From NCBI GenBank assembly GCA_031763025.1, contig JASSKH010000007.1, positions 12,010,454-12,074,453 of the forward strand: a DNA stretch of 64,000 bases. Reading direction: 5' to 3'. The translations under genes and the position numbers were made by a program. Shown here piece after piece: positions 30,691-41,739 of the stretch. Positions within the stretch are counted from its first letter, which is position 1, and each line of letters opens with the position of its first letter. Under the pieces are notes generated by a model. The model had not been told where the DNA came from and did not search any database. It saw only the letters and a list, made by a program, of their open reading frames with translations. Origin of the DNA: Macrocystis pyrifera. Taxonomy: Eukaryota > Sar > Phaeophyceae > Laminariales > Laminariaceae.

Positions 30691-30860
30691 GATGTACTAT
30701 ACCGGTAGCTAAAATGAAATGATATGGGGAATGGAAATTGGGAAACGATTGGCAGAGAAGCGTATGAGGGATACTACTGATTTACGGAAGGATATTCGGT
30801 TTATATAGGAACGGCATCTACGCTATATTGTCGAAAGGCAAGCATAACAATAATAATATA

Positions 30861-31909
30861 CAGATATCCACGACCTTGGCGAATGGTGGGACCTCCGCGG
30901 GACAATACCCATGCGATGTGGTCTGGTCGAGAGCCTGGAGCCTACATCACCCCCCAATGTTAGAACGCGTAACACTGGAGAACCAAGTACAAATGGTACC
31001 GCGCTTTTGAACATCAAACGTTAAGAAGGGTGACAGATTTCTGGCTTTTAACTTTCAAAGGCATTGTACAGCAGTAGTAGCTGGTGTCTAGGCTTCGCCC
31101 TTGTTCATCTATAGTCATGTCACCCTTGTCGTAAAACCACGGACTTGTACGATCATGATTCGATTTACCAGTTAGTTAGTGTGTCAGCCATATACTACGA
31201 GTACTAAGTGTCAACCATTCTGCTAGTTAGTAGTGGAACGTGTTATTAATAGCGTCCTTCGCATGCACGCTTGCATGGTTCAGGCTTATAACACGGTCTG
31301 GGCGAGAACTTGGAACCTGCACTACTACTATTATTACTGCTACTGTCCTGTGCTACTACCACTGTTACTACTACCGCTACTACTTCTAATAATAATACTA
31401 CTGCTACTATATACAGCTATTAATAGCTGTAACACTGTTCTGTGCATCTTCGGATGCACCACACTACTGTTATTCTTATGCTTGCCATCCGACAATGTGT
31501 AGTGTTGTTCCAAAAAAAAGACTGAGGAACAGAAAGTGAAGAACTCTCCAGAACAAAAGCGCAGCAGTATCGTACGACAAAATCAAAGCCGATGTGACGC
31601 ACACGAAGACTACCACAACCAACATCCCTGCATCCCATACACCAAAAACGACCACTCCCCTCCTTGAGCACTCCCTAACATGCATCTAACAAAAACCCGC
31701 TGTTCATCGAAATGGTTGGTTTATATCTGCTACGCGCATGTTTCGACGCGCAGAAGGCCGAATATGGGAGTCAACCGGGGTGGCGTCGAGGCGCACGATG
31801 CCTTACTTCACGCGCACAAACATGCATAGCAGGTTCTATTTTTTGTGTAAATATCTTCAACCGTTTATTTGCTATTGTATCACCTCTCCCGCCAACCGTT
31901 GACAGTTTA
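30861..31909. other. No gene; triplet-rich tract
   Basis: Between about 31315 and 31420 the sequence is almost entirely TAC/ACT/AAT triplets with interruptions. The rest holds only unsupported short frames. Confidence 0.5.
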
Positions 31910-32145
31910 TTATATTTTGGGCGGAATCCCCGCAGGCGTGTGTGCACGGCTCCTGGATTAGAGCAGACAGTCCGCCGGAGAGGTAAGCACTTCAGCCGGT
32001 GTCGAACCGACAGGTTGTTGTTCAAGCTTCAACTCTCAGAAAAACATATGAAAGAAGTGACGCTTAATGCCAGTGTCGATTATCGGTATTGTTCACCAGG
32101 ACAGTATGAGGAGGAGGAAAAGGGAAAAATAAGTGAAGGGAAGTA
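31910..32145 (+). repeat. Dispersed repeat pair with 38048-38280
   Basis: Both segments contain GGCGGAATCCCCGCAG, GCCCGCC-type sequence, AGAGGTAAGCACTT and an AGGACAGTATGAGGAGGA-like stretch in the same order and orientation. The copy here also has GGTGTCGAACC, whose reverse complement (GGTTCGACACC) fits the B-box consensus, but no A box at tRNA distance was found. Confidence 0.55.
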
Positions 32146-32352
32146 TAGACGAGTCTCCGTGTGCACGGTCGATCGGTTACGGAGCTCTCAAGTCTCAAGA
32201 CCCCAGTGTGCGATGAAAACTAAAACTTGGACAAAAAACCTCGGCTGAACTCGAAACGGTATTTCGGGGTTCTGCCACATGCAAACCCGAGATAACTGAT
32301 CCAACGGAGTTCCCCCGCATACTACTGAATCGGCATTGGACATACCACGCTG

Positions 32353-32482
32353 CTTGTAGTGCCGTAGCTTAGCACTTTGTACTGCTGTTGTGGCCTACTC
32401 GCCACAAGCGACTATGATACCGATCAGCGATTCGGTATGGACTACTGGGTACTGCTGGGTAGCATGATAGATATCCTTAATA
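32353..32482 (-). repeat. Dispersed repeat, inverted copy of 22906-23030
   Basis: The reverse complement reads ATTAAGGATATCTATCATGC, then CTACCCAGCAGTACCC, matching the first copy over about 125 bases. Confidence 0.6.
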
Positions 32483-33447
32483 CGACCCCTCGATGGGGGC
32501 AACATAGTCAAACTTGCTACATTCAAGTATCGAATTGGATTACCCAATAACTACTGTAGGCTCTAACGTACTCTTGCTCGACACTTACTGCAAGTAAGTG
32601 ATAAAACTTACTCCGTTACATATTTTCAAAAGTTTCAACTCTGGTCGCTTGGTCGGTGTACTTCTCTGTATTTCTTGTTTGCATATTTCAAGTGTGTATC
32701 CGTTGCTATCTCGCAACAGATATTCATTACTCCTTTGCGTCGTAACAACGTCAACCGTTCTATGCTTCGTATATGGGTAACCAACCTATGTACAGCTAAT
32801 GCAACAACATGCCTAACCTGGCAACATACTAGGGTATACTATTGCTATGACAGGTTTAAAGCATGAGCATGCAAGCCGCAAGAAATACCACGCGTACCTT
32901 AGAACCCGCGCGGATCTCACTATAAAGTATACCAGACAGACGTACTTCGCACGATATTACTTCGTACGCTGAGTATTACGCGCCGTTACTGGCCGTAGGT
33001 TTTTACTTCTGAAAGGATACCAGTTAAACAGCAGTGTTAATTTTCATAGTTTGCTTCTTTACACATTCCAAACTGCCATGGTGTAGTACTGCCCAAAGGG
33101 TGAATTAACAGTTGAAGACAGGTTTGTGTCGGAGAGACAAGAGCTATTAATATTACAGCTAAATGATCACAAGTGTATCACAAGAATAAACATATCGATG
33201 ATCAGTTTGGTGACCAAGAACAGAGATAACTACGTGGAAGCCTACCACGTTTCTGCCGCCCCCCTGTACAAATAAGATATGTGTTGCTACTACAAAACAG
33301 ACCTTGGACAAATAGACGAGCAGCCAAACCACGTTTCTGCCGCCCACCCATTCAAAGAAGACGTGTGGTGCTACGTACTACGAGGCAAATAAATCTTGCC
33401 GTTAGGCGGATGCGACCCTGCGATGCAGATGTCCCTCCCAGCGATTC

Positions 33448-33605
33448 AGATGATATCCAGCGACCCCAAAAACGATGTTCCAGCAGCCCTAAAGCGATCC
33501 AGATGATGTTCAGCGACCCCAGAAGCGATGTTCTAGCAGCCCTGAAAGTGAAGATGTCCAGCGACCCCAGAAGCGATGATCCAGCAACCCTAAACGATCG
33601 ATGAT
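33448..33605 (+). repeat. Minisatellite, three units of about 52 bp
   Basis: Units share CCAGCGACCCCAGAAGCGAT and CAGCAGCCCTAAAGCGATCC-type sequence and are imperfect. Further decayed words (GGCGACTCCGAAAG, GCGATCCCGCGAAACG) continue to about 33850. Confidence 0.65.
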
Positions 33606-33879
33606 GATGCGGCGAGTCCAGAAGACGTGCTCCCCCGGCAATCCCGATAGATTGATGATACTGTGGCCCGATCCCGAAATGACACTTTGGCGACCTCACA
33701 ATTATGATGTCGTTAGTGCGGCGACTCCGAAAGCTCCATGGAACAGTGCTGTAGCGATTCGGAGAATTGTCTTTCCGGCAATCTCAAGCGCTTTCGTTTG
33801 CAGCGATCCCGCGAAACGTCTTTCCGGCGACCCCGCGTTGGTAAGGCGACCCCTATTATGACTGCGGTCCCTGTTTTAT

Positions 33880-34460
33880 TTTCGGAAGTCAAAATGCGAA
33901 GCCCCTGTCAAAGTCGTCGTCAAAGTTAACAACCGGCTTATTTTCGGTGTCATCGGGGCGGATTTGGGCTCCCATCGCAGCAGCCGTGTGCGTACTACTC
34001 GCCTGTGGGCGCCCCTTCCTTGCGCGTAGCAACGCGGCGTCGTTGTGCGTGGTCGTCTTATGCACAGAACACCACTTTTGCCCAGCACTGCCAGCTGATT
34101 GATCCAGATTTCTTCTTTTGGCCGGCGGGCTTGCTGCTTTTCCCGTCGGCCTTGGCAGGCACGGCGCAGCCGCTCCTGTACTGCCCTACCTTGCCACAGT
34201 TGTGGCACATGACAGCACTGGGATCAGGCGACGTTGATGTTGCTGTCATGTCCTTGCCACGTTCAGCAGTCCTTCCCGTTTTGTTCCTCGACGGCCCGCC
34301 CAGCTACTGTTAACAGTTGACGTTCAGTACAGACTGAATCTTCGGGAGATCGAAGTCTGGGTCCTTCCAGGTCATCAGCTTGACGTCCCGGTACTCTTCC
34401 GTGAGAGTCATACCACGGAACATGGATTTATACCCCTGAATGCGCTCGAAAGGCTGCCAT
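33880..34460 (-). pseudogene. Copia-type gag relic
   Basis: On the minus strand, a helical gag segment (GYKSMFRGMTLTEEYRDVK, near 34400) is followed by a zinc knuckle CHNCGKVGQYRSGC (about 34178-34208) and then, in a shifted frame, KWCSVHKTTTHNDA near 34055-34090. The WCS-H-T-x2-H pattern after a knuckle is typical of copia gag-pol junctions. The knuckle has Gln where CCHC needs His, so zinc binding is probably lost. No integrase or RT is found nearby. Confidence 0.65.
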
Positions 34461-35020
34461 TCGCGATAAAATCGCTGATGTTTCAGCAGAATAGTAGTTT
34501 ATCTCGTACATAGCAGCAGCAGCTATCCGCACTCGACCAGGACATCTGTGGTTTTGATCACGCGCAGTCGGTCTTACCCTGCTAGTAGCAGCAGTGCAGC
34601 AGCAGTGGTAGTAGTCTCGAACCAGTACGTCACGTACACACGAAATCAATCGATTCCGATATATCGCAACGGGGACCTCATTCGACCGAATGTACTCGTG
34701 ATCGAAAGCGAAATCGCCCGCCGCTTACTTCAAATGAGCGTTTCAACCGCTTCGAGATATTTACAGCAATATACTCGTTCTTGTTATCCAGGGTTCACCC
34801 ACGTGAGCAGCAGTATTATACTCGTGGTTTGTAGCAATAACTCCAGATGGCGATTATCGTGGTAGCTGTGTGCAATCCTTTGTGTCAGCAAGCAGCTCCC
34901 GATAGCGATGATCGTGGCAGCTCTGTATATTGTTTTTTATTATTGTCCGTTGTCGTTCTTCGTACAGCAGCTGGAGATGGTGATGATCGCCTCAGCTCTG
35001 TGTGGAGAACCTTAGTGCAA

Positions 35021-35294
35021 TGTGAAGGTGTTACCTACTGAGCTATAGGGGTAAAAGATCGATCGAATACCCAGCCCAAGGTAATCCTTGTAACACTCTC
35101 CCCCCCTCTGAACGGCGGGATCTTTGAGGCAGCGGTACCTTATATGGCCGCTCGCTGACCCTACCCGCTTCGTTTCAACACCTGGGGAGCCAGGGAGATA
35201 TGTCATTAGCGACCGCACGCGCCAGAGTTTCTATAAAATAAACGTTCGAAGTGCGCTTCGAACCCGTGTCCTGCCGACGACGCCAAATGTGGAG
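35021..35294 (-). repeat. tRNA-like repeat, single unit
   Basis: On the minus strand the right end carries a B box (GGGTTCGAAGCGC, near 35255-35275) and the left end a perfect A box (TAGCTCAGTAGG, near 35033-35044). Within one unit the B half precedes the A half, so the unit is a permuted tRNA-like monomer broken out of a tandem. Near-identical over 250 bp to 37619-37882. Confidence 0.6.
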
Positions 35295-35587
35295 AGGGAG
35301 CAGATATATAAGCTGGTAATATACACAGAGATGTCGATGCGGGATAGGGCACGCTGCTTGTAGTTCACGTCTTCTTCTTATTGCTCCACACAAGTGAGTT
35401 GAGGGAGAGGGAGAACTCGAGTGAGCGAGGTGGGCTTCGTCGGGGGAGACAACTCATCCCAGACGTTAACCACAACCAACATGCATGCAGGTACAGTCTA
35501 CCGGGACGTTTTCACAAAGAAGATTCCCCAACTATAACAGAAAGTTCTGCTCAGCAGGGAGTTGCTAGACTGGCTCCACTGAATGTT

Positions 35588-35735
35588 CCCAAAGCGCTAC
35601 GTGTAACCGTATAAGATTCAGATTCGCATACGGGTTATTCCCAAAACGCTACGTGAAACCATATAAGATTCGTGTACGGGTGCACATACCCAAAGCGCTA
35701 CGTGCAACCATATAAGATTCGCACACCTGTGATAT
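35588..35735 (+). repeat. Three tandem units of 49-52 bp
   Basis: CCCAAAGCGCTACGTG-type starts occur at 35588, 35640 and 35689, each followed by an AACCATATAAGATTCG-like stretch. Confidence 0.75.
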
Positions 35736-36701
35736 ATACGTTCCTCTGGTGTATGTGCCACTCCATCACGTTGGCCCACCCTGAAAAGTCGTAGATGCAG
35801 ATCACATGACGATAAAAGGATGATGATCATATCATCCCAAAATCGGCAAGAGAGATCGAAGATGCGGCTATTCAACACAGAAATGAGGTGATAGATCTAC
35901 CCCACGCCTCGAAGTGAGGTTACGACGCCTCACTTGAAAAATAAGCGACTATCCGGAAGGAGAAACAACGAAACACAAGAAACCAGACAAGGCGCACGGG
36001 CACGAAGAAAAACGAAGGCGAAATACGTTAGCGGGAAGTGCACCGCAAATATTGAAAGAGAACACATAAAATAAAACGGGGGTCTACAACGTGGGGACTC
36101 GAGGCTGACGGGAACGTGGAGCCAATGGACCAAGATGTGGGATCCGCGACGGCCAGCTGGTGAACACACTAGCACAAACTGGAATGTGACGGGGTCTTTC
36201 TTCTGAAAAGACATCCGCTAAGAAAAACGAGGGCATTAGGGAATGCCTCATGTACTACAAAGCAAGCAGAAACTGTAGGTCGTAGCAAGGCTAGTCGCCG
36301 CAAAAACCATTACGCTACTACGAGGGGGCCAAAAGAAACGCCTGGGAGACTGCAACAAAAACAGGGAATCTAAAGCAAGTCTCGTACGCTGAAAACGAAG
36401 TAGGAAGTACAAAGACAAGTCCAACCGATACGCAGGATAAGAAAAAATGAAAAAGCAGAAAAAATAAGTAGGCAAAAAGCCATGGTAGAAATACTGTAGC
36501 GCCACAGTTCGGCGGCCTTCACAAAGAGCAGCCGGTGGAAACGGTGTCGGAAAGTTGACGAAAGAACGCGAAGGCGTCCGGAAGTACAATACCACGATTT
36601 TGGAGTGGTATGTTTTAGCACAAGGTAAAAAAGTAGAAACATCATTAACACCACAATTTTGCGGTGATAGATTTCAAGTTGAAGGTAGAATCGCAAACAA
36701 T

Positions 36702-37180
36702 CCCGAAGGCACGGTACCACGACGGTTCGGCGGCCTTCGATCGAAGAGGCATGCGGAACCGTCAGTGGTAGAGTGAATAACCGAAGCCCATATCCCGAAG
36801 GAACAATACCACGATAGTTCGGCTGCCGTCGCTATAGAAAGCGAACGGGACCGGCAGCGGTAGATTGAAAACAGCACACAAACACACCCGAAAAGACAAT
36901 GCCACGACAGTTCGGCTGTTTTCGCTAGAGAAAGCGAACGGAACCGGCAGTGGAAGATAAAAGCAGCGCATCAATCACACCCGAGAATAGAATATCACGG
37001 CGGTTCGACTGCCTTCGCGAGAGAAAGCGAACGGAACCGGCAGTGGTAGAATGAAAATACCGGACCATGACACCCGAAAGTACAATACTATTTTGCGAAA
37101 AAAACAACCCCAAAAAGAGTAGACAGAAGAAACAAACCAATACCAGGTACATCCGAACGTACAATACCACGACAGTTCGC
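36702..37180 (+). repeat. 93-bp minisatellite in a gypsy 3' UTR
   Basis: Unit starts (CCCGAA/CCCGAG) at 36702, 36794, 36887, 36980 and 37073, spaced 92-93 bases. Each unit has an ACCACGACAGTTCGGCTG word and TTCGCT...AGCGAA hairpin arms. The fifth unit is interrupted and a further unit begins near 37153. Decayed units lie to the left as far as about 36480. Confidence 0.85.
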
Positions 37181-37429
37181 GGGTTTTAGGTAAAAGAGGC
37201 GAGTGGAACTGGCGGTGGTAAGACGGACGGAGCAAATCAATACACATGCAGTGCTAGACCTAAATCAGCCGAAACCTAAACCTAAAAGGCGGCGGCGTAC
37301 TGGGGTTGCAAAACGAAGGTAAACGCACCCGAACGATCCGAAGAAATACTCAATGCTAAAGGAGGCTATTCATGGGGGCCAAGAGGGGCAGTCAAAGGCC
37401 TACTGGGTCCGTCGGAACTGCGTATTTCC

Positions 37430-37612
37430 CCGCGAGCTAGGCTCTCAGTCTTATGGCGTTGTAAGCACCACGATCCGTGGATGGCGACACTGGAGGTGGT
37501 GTAGTTCGCCGGCCGGAGGCTGATCTTGACCGGTCCAGGGTCGTCGAGGAACCGGATGATGTTGGTGTTGATCTTGACCGGTCCAGGGTCGTCGAGGAAC
37601 CGGATGATGTTG
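37430..37612 (-). pseudogene. Gypsy pol C-terminal tail fragment with internal duplication
   Basis: The minus strand reads RFLDDPGPVKI twice in a row because a 48-bp segment (near 37525-37572 and 37573-37612) is tandemly duplicated, then ANYTTSSVAIHGSWCLQ. It is homologous to the end of the intact gypsy pol. Confidence 0.7.
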
Positions 37613-37618
37613 GTGTTG

Positions 37619-37960
37619 TGTGAAGGTGTTACCTACTGAGCTATAGGGGTAAAATCTCGATCGATTACCCAGCCCAGGGTAATCCTTATAACACTCTCCC
37701 CCCCTCTGAACAGCGGGATCTTTGGGGCGTCGGTACCGTATACGGCCGTACGCTGACCTAGCCGCTTCGTTTCAGTACCTGGGCAACCAGGAAGATGTGT
37801 CTTTAGGGACCGCATGCGTAAACGTTTCTATAAAAGAAAAGTTGGAAGTGAGATTCGAACCTGTGTCCTCGACGACGTCAAATGTGAAGGTGCTATCTAC
37901 TGAACTTTAGGGGTGAAAGATCCATCGAATACCAAGCCCAGGGTAATTTGAATAACAGTA
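37619..37960 (-). repeat. tRNA-like repeat, tandem of one and a third units
   Basis: TGTGAAGGTG starts recur at 37619 and 37883 (264-bp period). Across the junction the minus strand reads a complete tRNA-like head: an A box relative (AAGTTCAGTAG), CACCTTCACA, and a B box (GGTTCGAATCTC). At the left end only the A half is present (TAGCTCAGTAGG). Stems pair poorly, so this is a tRNA-derived repeat and not a tRNA gene. Confidence 0.65.
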
Positions 37961-38047
37961 GCAGGAATCCGGCTTCAGTCGTTGTCATTTATCGATAATG
38001 CTGGCGGCTCGCGGCTATGCAGTGCGTACGTAAATCGAAGGCTCATG

Positions 38048-38280
38048 ACTTCTTGGCGGAATCCCCGCAGTAGGCGTGTGTGCGCGGCTCCTGAGTTAGA
38101 TCAGGCAGCCCGCCGCAGAGGTAAGCACTTGAGCCGATTGGTTGTTGTTCGAGCTTGAGCTCTCGGAAGAACATGCCAGGTATGAAAGAACATGGCGCTC
38201 AAGGTCAGTGTCGGTTATAGTTCTTGTCCGAGAGGACAGGATGAGGAGGAAGAAGAAAACAAAAGAGAGGTGAAGAGAAG
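38048..38280 (+). repeat. Dispersed repeat pair with 31910-32145
   Basis: Same order of words as the first copy (GGCGGAATCCCCGCAG, AGAGGTAAGCACTTGAGCC, GAGAGGACAGGATGAGGAGG). It abuts the outer end of the LINE inverted repeat. Confidence 0.55.
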
Positions 38281-38349
38281 TGGACGGGTCTCAAAAACCT
38301 TCCAAACGCTTTTCCTCGGTTTTTTTTTCTCCATGTTCCGCGAGCTTTT

Positions 38350-40517
38350 ATGGTCTAATGTGTGCGTCCTTCACATTAAACCGTTATTTTATCCAGCACA
38401 ACAATCAGTATCCGTACCGATTCTTCCATCTAAGAGAGATAAGCCCTGTGGTCACAAAACTACGCCACAGAGATACTACATTGTTATGCAGTGAGCAGAG
38501 TAGGCAATGCAATGCCATGTCATCGTACTGGATACGACAGGCACGACATACACATTCTATAAAATAGAGAGAACGGAAGAAACAAAAAAAAACAAATCGA
38601 AAGAAAAACATAATAATGATAAAAAAAACAAAATGGCGTGCCCCCCCGTGGGAGATGTGGCAGACAATACAGAACGAGCTAAATAAACAAGTCCACTATA
38701 TTAAACACATACACGGAGTAATACTAAGAACCAATAGAAATAACAGGCAAACCGACGCGCAACAAAACAGAACAAAAACGAAAAGCATCCTCCAAGCAGC
38801 CGCAGCAGTTTGTGGTACGAGTAGCATAAACAGCTTTCACGTACTACTGTAGTTAGTCTGGTACCTTGCTACCCTGTCTCACATCTCTGTTCTGCTTTCG
38901 TCAATCATGCCCCACACCCGGAGAGGATGCGTCCGACGATACGAAACAAACAAAGTAGGCTCGTCATCCACCCACGCCACAAGACTTTTCTTTCATAAGG
39001 ACAGACTAAAGAAAGATAAAAAATCACATAAGAAAATCACGGAGGGTCAAAGCGCAAGAAGAAAAAGAAAACAAATACATATCACGTTCGAACCAGCTGA
39101 AGCAGTTGGTGGCACGAGTAGCATAGACATGTTCTACTTACGGTTCGGCCTGGTGCCTTGCTGCTCTGTCTGCCGTCTCCTTCCTACTTTCGTCCCCCGC
39201 GGTTTCCCTTATTACTCCTCCTGATGCCCCCCCTGCCCCCATTCCCTTGGTGGGGTCTCCTTCCACGCCCTCCCTGCCCCCATTCCCTTGGGCTTCACCC
39301 ACGGCGGATGCGCGGCGCTGCCTGCTCAGCTGTGCTTCCTCTTCGTGCCACCTCACCGTGTACCGTTCGGCTGCTTCAAGGACCCCTCGGTACCACTTCC
39401 CCGCCTTTTTTGCTGCAGTGGACCACAGCACGGTCTCAACTCCAAACACCAAGGGGGAGAGTTTCGTGGATCCTTCGGTGGCTCGGAACTCCCTAAGGTC
39501 TTCGACTATGCATCTGTGCCAAAATTCAAACTATCCGCCAGGTCTCAGGTTCTCTCCACCAGCCATCGTCCCGAACATTACCCGACTGGGTAATCGCTCG
39601 TTGCTTTGCCGTGCCACGGCCCCCGCAAACAAGAGGCGCCATTTACGAATGATCGTTTCGAAGCTCTCGCAAAGTGTCATCTTGAGGGCGTTCACGTACG
39701 ATAGGTTGGTGTGGACGGTACGAAGTCGGTGCTGGAAGTCAATGACTCGCAAGAGGATTTGGTGGTGAGCCGTTCGAAGCTTGGCGAAGTGTTCCGCTCT
39801 GAGGGTCCACATTACACACCAGTACAGCAGGGTCTCAATCACCTCGGCTTTCAGCATTCGAACTTTCAGACTAAGCGGGGCGACTGTCCTATCATACAAC
39901 TCCGGGCCGAACCGTTTGAGGCATGCCCGCATGAGACGGATCCGTCGGTCGATTTCGAGCGAGAAGTCGGTGCTCTCGTGGATAATGCCGCCTAGGCATA
40001 ATAGCTAGGTCGTCTGCTTATACCTCTGGCCTGCTGCTTCGATGGCGAGCGGTGGGGCGAGGGTTGTCTGGTCCGGTGTTCGTAGCAACATTGTCTCTGT
40101 CTTATTTTCCGGTACCGTGAGGCCTGCTGCTTCGAAGACAGTCACGATGACTGCCATCATTTTAGGGAGTCCTTCAGTCGACTTCGAGACCATTCCTGCG
40201 TCATCGGCGTACAACATGCCCCATGCAGCCGTTCGCACGCATGCCAACAGCTTCTGCTCCTCTGTTCCGACTACTCCAGCATCATTGAGTCGAAGCAAAT
40301 CCCTTACGATGGCTTCGTCTTTGCTGAAGCGCACCAACACAACGTGTAACGCAGCAGCGAAGAACACGTCGAACAGTAATAGTGATAAAACGCAGCCTTG
40401 CCACAGCTCCTGCGACATCAAACCATTCCGAGTGCTCGCCGTCATCCGCGTGGACGTCGATCGCTGCTGTTTCTTACCTTGACCTGTGCATCTTACACCG
40501 AATTTCTTGATTGGCAT
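38350..40517 (-). mobile_element. LINE copy 1 (5'-truncated), minus strand
   Basis: Contains the RT C-terminal half (40517-39138) followed in the sense direction by about 800 bp of 3' UTR. The 3' UTR and protein end are matched in inverted orientation by 41740-43100, and the protein by the LINE at 58.7-61.8 kb. Confidence 0.75.
39138..40517 (-). pseudogene. LINE reverse transcriptase, C-terminal 460 residues with two stops
   Basis: One phase throughout. RT motif B (QGCVLSLLLFDVFFAA), motif C (LYADDAGMVS), then GLTVPENKTETMLLRT. A TAG at 40005-40007 replaces the Gln of the QTTQFLYLGG segment seen in the 58-61 kb copy. The post-RT region reads LKVRMLKAEVIETLLYWCV, IRKWRLLFAGAVAR and VMFGTMAGGENLRPGG, then TAG at 39531-39533, then the tail with HRCIVEDLREF and AAKKAGKWYRG. 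The RT N-terminus and endonuclease are missing. Such enzymes copy LINE RNA at a nicked target. Confidence 0.82.
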
Positions 40518-40619
40518 GAGGAACCGAGCCTCAAGTTCATACTGGCAGGTTCAAGCACGAAGCCCAAAATTGCGTCAGTCACGAATGCCGCATGCAGTAG
40601 TTATGTCACCTACTTGGTA

Positions 40620-41739
40620 TCATACTGACCGTAGTAATCAGCGGAAGAGGGTAACATAGCCCGTTTTTTTGTCGAGGACCTAAGAAGGCGGGCGCTAGCG
40701 GCGAAACTGTGCAGCATAGGGCTTACCACTTGTTCGAGATTTGGTCTGATTGCCTTAGGGTCAGGTACGGTTGCTCTGATTGGCTTAGGGTTAGGTTTAG
40801 ATATATTAGTCTCGTACACAGTGTGTGTCAACCATTTTCTCGGAGAAGTGGAGTACAACCCTCGAAACTCTTTATCCCCAGCAACTGCAGGCCTTAAAAA
40901 AAGTCAGTAACAGCCAGGAATTTCCATATTAAAACACCAGTGTTTTTCTCCTGGACGAACCGGTTCCAGGTACTCCAAGGCATGTCTGTAAACAGTTTCG
41001 CGCAAATATTCCAGGAACTGATTGCGTAGGACCAATATCAAGTCCTAGTTAACGTTGAAAGTTGATCCTACACGCTGAAACAAAGCAATTACAAGGCAAT
41101 GCCTTCTTTTTGGCACTTTTACCGAACAAGAGTCCAATATCCACGCCGTGTTTTGGATATCAATCCTGATCATTTGCGTCCGTGTTCTATGATCCCCTGC
41201 CAAGACGTTGACGAAGGGGCCTTTCTTTTTGTTTTTCCGCCCGGGAAAAAAGAAAATTTGGATCTCCTGAGATCCAAAATGTCGTCCCATAAAATACAAA
41301 CCAAAAACATCTGGTAAAAAAACAACAAAAAACACTCGGTAACGGGTTGGCAGGGCTTCATGGAACACGTGCTGCCAAAGTTCAGGGTCTATCTCCAACA
41401 AAACGGCGAGGACATTGGATGCTCACGAAAATTGGGACGATATGTACTTGAACCAGCGCGTAACCCCCTTCAGAACTGCACCCACGTTTTTTTTAGAAGA
41501 AACTGCTTGGGATTAGTGTAGGATCCTTTTAGCAGTGGTATACAAGCACCTGGTACCTGATACCTAAGTACTTCCTAACTGCGAGCCTTCAACGGTAAGC
41601 AGTAGCCAGCGCGAAGCATGTAATGCCTGAAATGGCAGTCTGAACCGCCGAGCTGTGCACTCAACGCTCACCGTCCTCAGCTATTACGAGTACACATATA
41701 AACCACGTACACGAAAGTGTATATGATACTAGGTGTAAT
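40620..41739. other. Spacer between the two LINE arms; no gene seen
   Basis: Only short unsupported frames. A GATTGGCTTAGGGTTAGG-like double repeat lies near 40735-40800. Confidence 0.45.

Larger units (their letters stand above)
26640..30860 (+). mobile_element. LINE with restriction-like endonuclease (R2/NeSL-type group)
   Basis: A plus-strand non-LTR element: N-terminal RING-like zinc finger, reverse transcriptase, and a C-terminal CCHC-like finger with a PD-(D/E)XK-type nuclease. That order is typical of early-branching LINE clades that often target fixed sites. The 3' flank ends in an (ATA)n-like tail near 30846-30860. The coding region has frameshifts and stops, and motif A has lost its Asp, so the copy is dead. 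Confidence 0.82.
35755..37612 (-). mobile_element. 3' end of a second gypsy element
   Basis: Bases 35770-35880 match the LTR-proximal 3' UTR of the 9.9-21.6 kb gypsy element (GGCCCACCCTGAAAAGTCGT...GAAGATGCGGCT). Bases 37430-37612 code, on the minus strand, for the same C-terminal tail (RFLDDPGPVKI, GSWCLQ). The order matches the intact element, with a much longer 3' UTR of about 1.65 kb that holds a 93-bp minisatellite. No clear LTR was delimited. Confidence 0.6.

Noticed and set aside
31712..32248. A 178-residue plus-strand protein
   Set aside because: It overlaps a dispersed repeat also found at 38048-38280, where the frame is not kept, and has no recognisable domain.
36702..37180. CRISPR-like or gene array from regular 93-bp units
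   Set aside because: Whole units are homologous with no unique spacers; it is a minisatellite.
37834..37912. A functional tRNA gene on the minus strand
   Set aside because: A and B boxes are present, but the T stem, anticodon stem and acceptor stem fail to pair, and the segment is part of a tandem repeat.
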